This document shows, piece after piece, positions 59,945-64,000 of a stretch of 64,000 bases of DNA. This DNA comes from Camarhynchus parvulus. Lineage: Eukaryota; Chordata; Aves; Passeriformes; Thraupidae. Location: positions 18,337,733 through 18,401,732 of the forward strand of contig NC_044574.1 in assembly GCF_901933205.1 (NCBI RefSeq), in the 5' to 3' direction. A program made the position numbers and the translations under genes. Each line of letters starts with the position of its first letter. Positions within the stretch are counted from its first letter, which is position 1. The notes under the pieces are model-generated. The model ran no database searches, had not been told where the DNA came from, and saw nothing but the letters and a program-made list of their open reading frames with translations.

Positions 59945-62900
59945 GAGCACAGCATATCCTTTCAATTGCTAGTAATTCCATGAAACATGTTTGTCACCTA
60001 CAAGATCAATGGGATGGGTAAGTATCTCACAAGATCAAGCTAATCTGGCTAGGAAATAAACAAATTGCTACAGGATATACCCTTTGTTTCTCAAATATAG
60101 GTTCAAGACAAACCAAAATTGCAAGTTCTGCTCAATAAATCGTACTGACTTGTGAAGTTTTAACGACACTTAATATATGAGTAATCAATACATTTATAGA
60201 GATAAAATGCATCTCTTAAACTCTTCACAGTAAATTTAATTCATGCACTTCTTTTGTTTGAACATTCTTCAAGAATTTCCTTCATTAATACTGTAGGCTG
60301 TTCTGAACGTCAAGACTGCAGAGCTCAGGTCAAGAGTTTTGGAACAGATAAACGAATGAGCAAATCCAATTTGACTAAAAAAACAAATTATTTTTTCCCC
60401 AAAGGAGAACCAATGCGGTCTTCTCTTAGAATGACAAATAGTTTCTATAAGGAGCCAAGTCCACTTTTACTTTTTTTTTTAATTTGTATATTTATATCTT
60501 TTAAAACAAACATGCTGGTATATTCATATTAACCAGTGGTTGTTGTTCTTAAGGAGAAGAAATCCATTGTCAAAGCACTAATAATATATAGTAATACCAA
60601 AATTCAAGTCAGCTTTGAATGCTTAAATGGCCTGATACCATCTCACCACTATGCAATCAGCCTTTTGGATTAAGCTGATACCGGAGTGTTACTGAACTGC
60701 CCTGATTTATAAAACTTTTCATTTCATACCACTGATTTGCTACAGAAAAGACTCCTGCTCCTATCTTAACGAAGCCTTCTGGTGTTGGGCTTCACTTAAA
60801 ATCTCATAATAAACATACCACTTATTTTAAATGCTGCAAATACTTAATCAAAAAAATATTAACAACATTATACTATAATCTGGAACACTTTCTTCATAGT
60901 TACGCATTCACCAGTGTAATAGTGCACACTGCTACATGTACAGAAACACATACTTGTACACAATAAAGTAAGTCAAAATTGAAAGGTAATCCCAAAAGTT
61001 GTTCTGTGCAATCAAACCTCAATTTTTTTCCTAATATAGGTTCTGAAAGCAGAATATGTTTCTGGGTTTGACTTTATTTTTTCATTGCAGGGGGAAAAGG
61101 GCAAACAGTAACTTCTGCTTTAAAAACATCAGTCTTTACCTATGCCTTAACAAACTGTAAAATTAAGAGGATCAGAAGACATAGGTTTACAACAGAAGCT
61201 CCTGAAAATCAGAGATTTTACATTAGCCAGTGATCCTTCTTTCACCACCCTGACCAGTTACATAAGTCTCCTGTAAGCTATTCTTACTGGCTATGCCCCT
61301 GTGGAACTACCTGAAGAGTGTATAAGTAACCAAAAAGGGGACCAAGGAGCATTGGCAGCATCTGATCACCTCACTGGAGCCTGACCTCCACTGCTGGTCT
61401 GCCTTTTGGATCCCTAACTTTGGAGAAAGACAAGGAATGCAGCAAGGGATGAAATGAGAGAGTCAATGGAAACTGATGGTAAGGTGCTACCTATAGAGGA
61501 CCAAGGCAGACTGGGAGCAGAGACATTACATTCCTGATAGAAATGTACTTCAGCTGCCTGTCAACATGCTTTTTTTTTCCTCTGCCTGTCTCTCTAGATA
61601 AAAAGAGCAGTTATCGTATCACAAATAACACTCTGCTACCGCAGTTAATCTTAAAACAGAAGAGCCACAGCCCATTCATCAGCACACAGAAGTCAGAGAA
61701 AACAAACAGTGGATCTGAAGCTCCTAAACACTGACCCTCACCAGACTTATTTCTAATAGTCATACAAATTCAATTTTACTCAGTGAGAAAATACTACAGG
61801 GCTGCTACAGATGATTTTACAATCGCCTGGCAGCAACCTGAGTGTCCATTTTGCATTAATCTCAAGCAAGCACAGCTAGAATTGTTGCTACAGCCAGGAG
61901 TGTTGGATAGGAGGCACTTGCACCTGTGACACGTGGATGTAAAGGCAGATGTGGGGCTTCCTGGTGGCCATCGCCACCCACCCTGCATTACCAGGCTTCA
62001 CTCTAGCCACAACTACCAACATGGTCACTTTAAGATTACTGACCACTCTACTACTTTCAAAAGAACAACTCAGTCCTAATAACCTCTCACTTATTCTTTC
62101 AAATGCCAGCGTCTATAAATTTTAGTGCCTCTCCCTTATTTTTGGTCAATTCCTAGATACCTTTATTTAACATTTTAACCTTAAGGTAATTCGTACTGGA
62201 AAGAGCATGTGCCATTCTTTTGCCATCTGTTCTAATCTACCAACACACAGGATATATATTATTCAATGCTGTATTTGCTGGCACAATAATCTCCATAATT
62301 TGTAAGAATGTGAGAGACATTCTGGAGAGACTCTGAAGACTGAATATTTAGCCATTTCTTAATATCAAGTCTTGAAGTACAGACACAACTACTGAATGTC
62401 AGTACAAAGCTTTTTTTCATTCAAACATGCAAATTTTGCCATTAATAATGTTGAGGAATAATTCCCATATTTTCAGAGAAACTTACCTAATTAAGGTAGT
62501 TCTGTTTGCCAGCATCAAACTGTGACACAGGAATTTATTTGAGAGCTGCTTCTTGTACACTAATGAAATAAATCCCCTTCACCATTTTGTTTTGCTGTTA
62601 CGTGTTTTCAAACAACAGATGCATTTGTAGCCAAATACTCATCCTCAGCTCTTTGATACAAGCTACCCCTCACATAAAGGTTGGCAAACTGACATATCTC
62701 CTGCAATTCTAAAACTCTGTCACTTGCAGAGAAGAGATTGAAAATTGTTCCTGTTGCACACTTTTCAAAGCAGCTGGTGAATGACATGCAGCGTACTCTC
62801 TCCTGCTACATGGAATCACAGAATTATGAGCATCACAATTAGCCAGAAACATATATTCATTCCCTTCTTCCATTATTCTGTAAGCAGAAGAGTGTCTCCA

Positions 62901-64000
62901 AAATTTTTTTTCGCATTATCGACTCTAAATGAGGATACACTGTCAAAGTTTAAATCACATTATTCTAGTATGTTTTTTCTTTTTCCCAGTATTCTTTTCT
63001 TGTTTGTATTCCTGTAATGAAAGACAACTATATTAAATTATACAGTAAAAAAGCTATCAGAAATGTTTTGCCATTTCCACAGTTTCAGGCACCAGTGGTA
63101 TCAAACAAAAACTACATGCTTTCCACCAAATCTTTGTTTCCCAACTGAAAGCAAAGTGATTGCTGGCAATACTTACAGCTTTTGTCCTACCAAGACACGT
63201 CACTGTAACTATAGGTGAGGTTTGGCAAACATGCTGTTATAATGAGAAGTTTTACATACCTAAGCTAACTTCCCTGTACTTTAATTATCAGAGTCCCTTC
63301 TGGCATCACAACACATGCAGGAATGTATTTTAAAAATAAATATATCATCTTTTAAACATAAAAATTATTAGACTCAGACACTGCCCTGCTCTACCAAACT
63401 CTTTGCTGAGCCAATAAACTCCATATTGTGCCTTGTGTAGTGTTAAGCTTACAGAAAGTAAACTCTTAAACAAAGAATCTGAAATACGTATCAATCCTAA
63501 ATGCAGCTTTTAGCAGTTTAAAGCTTTTACAGAAACACCCTCCAAATACAAGATTTGGGATTTCAGTAGAAAATTAAGGACATTTTGGTACCTATATTTG
63601 ATATGGGATCTGGTAAATAAAGTATTTCAAAAGCACTGCAGACATGTAAAATAGGGCTGTTGGGACCAAATGCATATGATTTGGTTTTTAAAACATCAGA
63701 AAGTTCACTGTAAGAAAAGACACTGAAAAAAGGGCTTGAAAGCAGTAGCTTACAATTCCATGCAATTACATTATTACCCCTAACACTTCCTCAAATTTAT
63801 TTCCATTCCTCCAAATAAATTCTCTAGTTTTCAAAATTGTCTAGCTGGACTACTCACAGTGATGTTCTCAACAGGCTTTTTGTTTATTTGTGGTTTGTGT
63901 TGTGGGTTTTTTTTAAAAGAGTCTTCCACTCCCTTGTTCCTCATTTCTGCTCTGGAATTCTTGCTGATCTGGATCCAATACTTGCAGAGCATCAGTTTTG
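59945..64000. other. AT-rich unique sequence, no gene seen
   Basis: An octamer lies at 62427-62434, plus several short A- and T-runs. The 92-codon frame at 60254-60532 and the 78-codon frame at 62781-63017 have no domain. No CR1, RNA gene or CpG island was recognised up to the window's end. Confidence 0.4.

Noticed and set aside
62811..62826. GGAATCACAGAATTATGA, similar to the start of an antisense CR1 3' end.
   Set aside because: The similarity stops after about 14 bases and the expected following CR1 sequence is absent.

Overview
This window looks like ordinary nuclear DNA from a bird, or less likely another sauropsid. It shows no prokaryotic-style gene packing, and its longest ATG-started open frame is about 200 codons. 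It is AT-leaning and CpG-poor, with short microsatellites, scattered A-runs and few recent transposons. The clearest interspersed repeat is a CR1 LINE 3' end at about 3.48-3.83 kb. I recognise no Alu, L1 or other mammal-specific repeat. The assignment rests on the CR1 match and general composition, so the species is not determined.

I recognise no protein-coding gene, rRNA, tRNA or CpG-island promoter. The window is most likely intergenic or deep intronic sequence. Nearly all open frames are 60-130 codons, overlap one another on both strands and look like chance frames. Five deserve a second look: a minus-strand frame with a good splice acceptor (8402-8568), a minus-strand 117-bp segment bounded by consensus splice dinucleotides (7258-7374), a plus-strand frame with a hydrophobic stretch and a GTAAGT donor (18186-18303), a 203-codon minus-strand frame (10669-11280), and two plus-strand frames of 109 and 148 codons (28884-29213 and 47713-48159). 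None matches a family I can name.

Layout. 0-10 kb: unique sequence, one microsatellite, the CR1 copy, short old-repeat relics (5.7 and 6.7 kb) and two weak exon candidates. 10-20 kb: AT-rich stretches with homeodomain/POU-type motifs (10.0-10.5, 13.15-13.35, 18.8 kb), the 203-codon frame, the hydrophobic frame and a cluster of ancient SINE-like relics at 19.0-19.4 kb. 20-30 kb: a 700-bp pyrimidine-rich strand-asymmetric block, a (CA)n repeat and further SINE-like relics (25.8, 29.4 kb). 30-48 kb: mostly featureless, with a 36-bp tandem duplication at 37.8 kb and relics at 39.2 and 47.2 kb. 48-64 kb: more relics (48.7, 58.2, 59.9 kb), a roughly 30-bp tandem duplication, a 21-bp exact repeat 870 bp apart, and several AT-rich blocks that resemble conserved noncoding elements.

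The most coherent themes are (a) a scatter of very old, degraded repeats of the MIR/core-SINE kind and of the motif class centred on a near-palindrome like CCATTGACTTCAATGG, recognised from memory, and (b) repeated AT-rich blocks rich in TAATTA and octamer ATGCAAAT sites that could be developmental enhancers. Both need alignment to other amniotes. I found no convincing new biological system.
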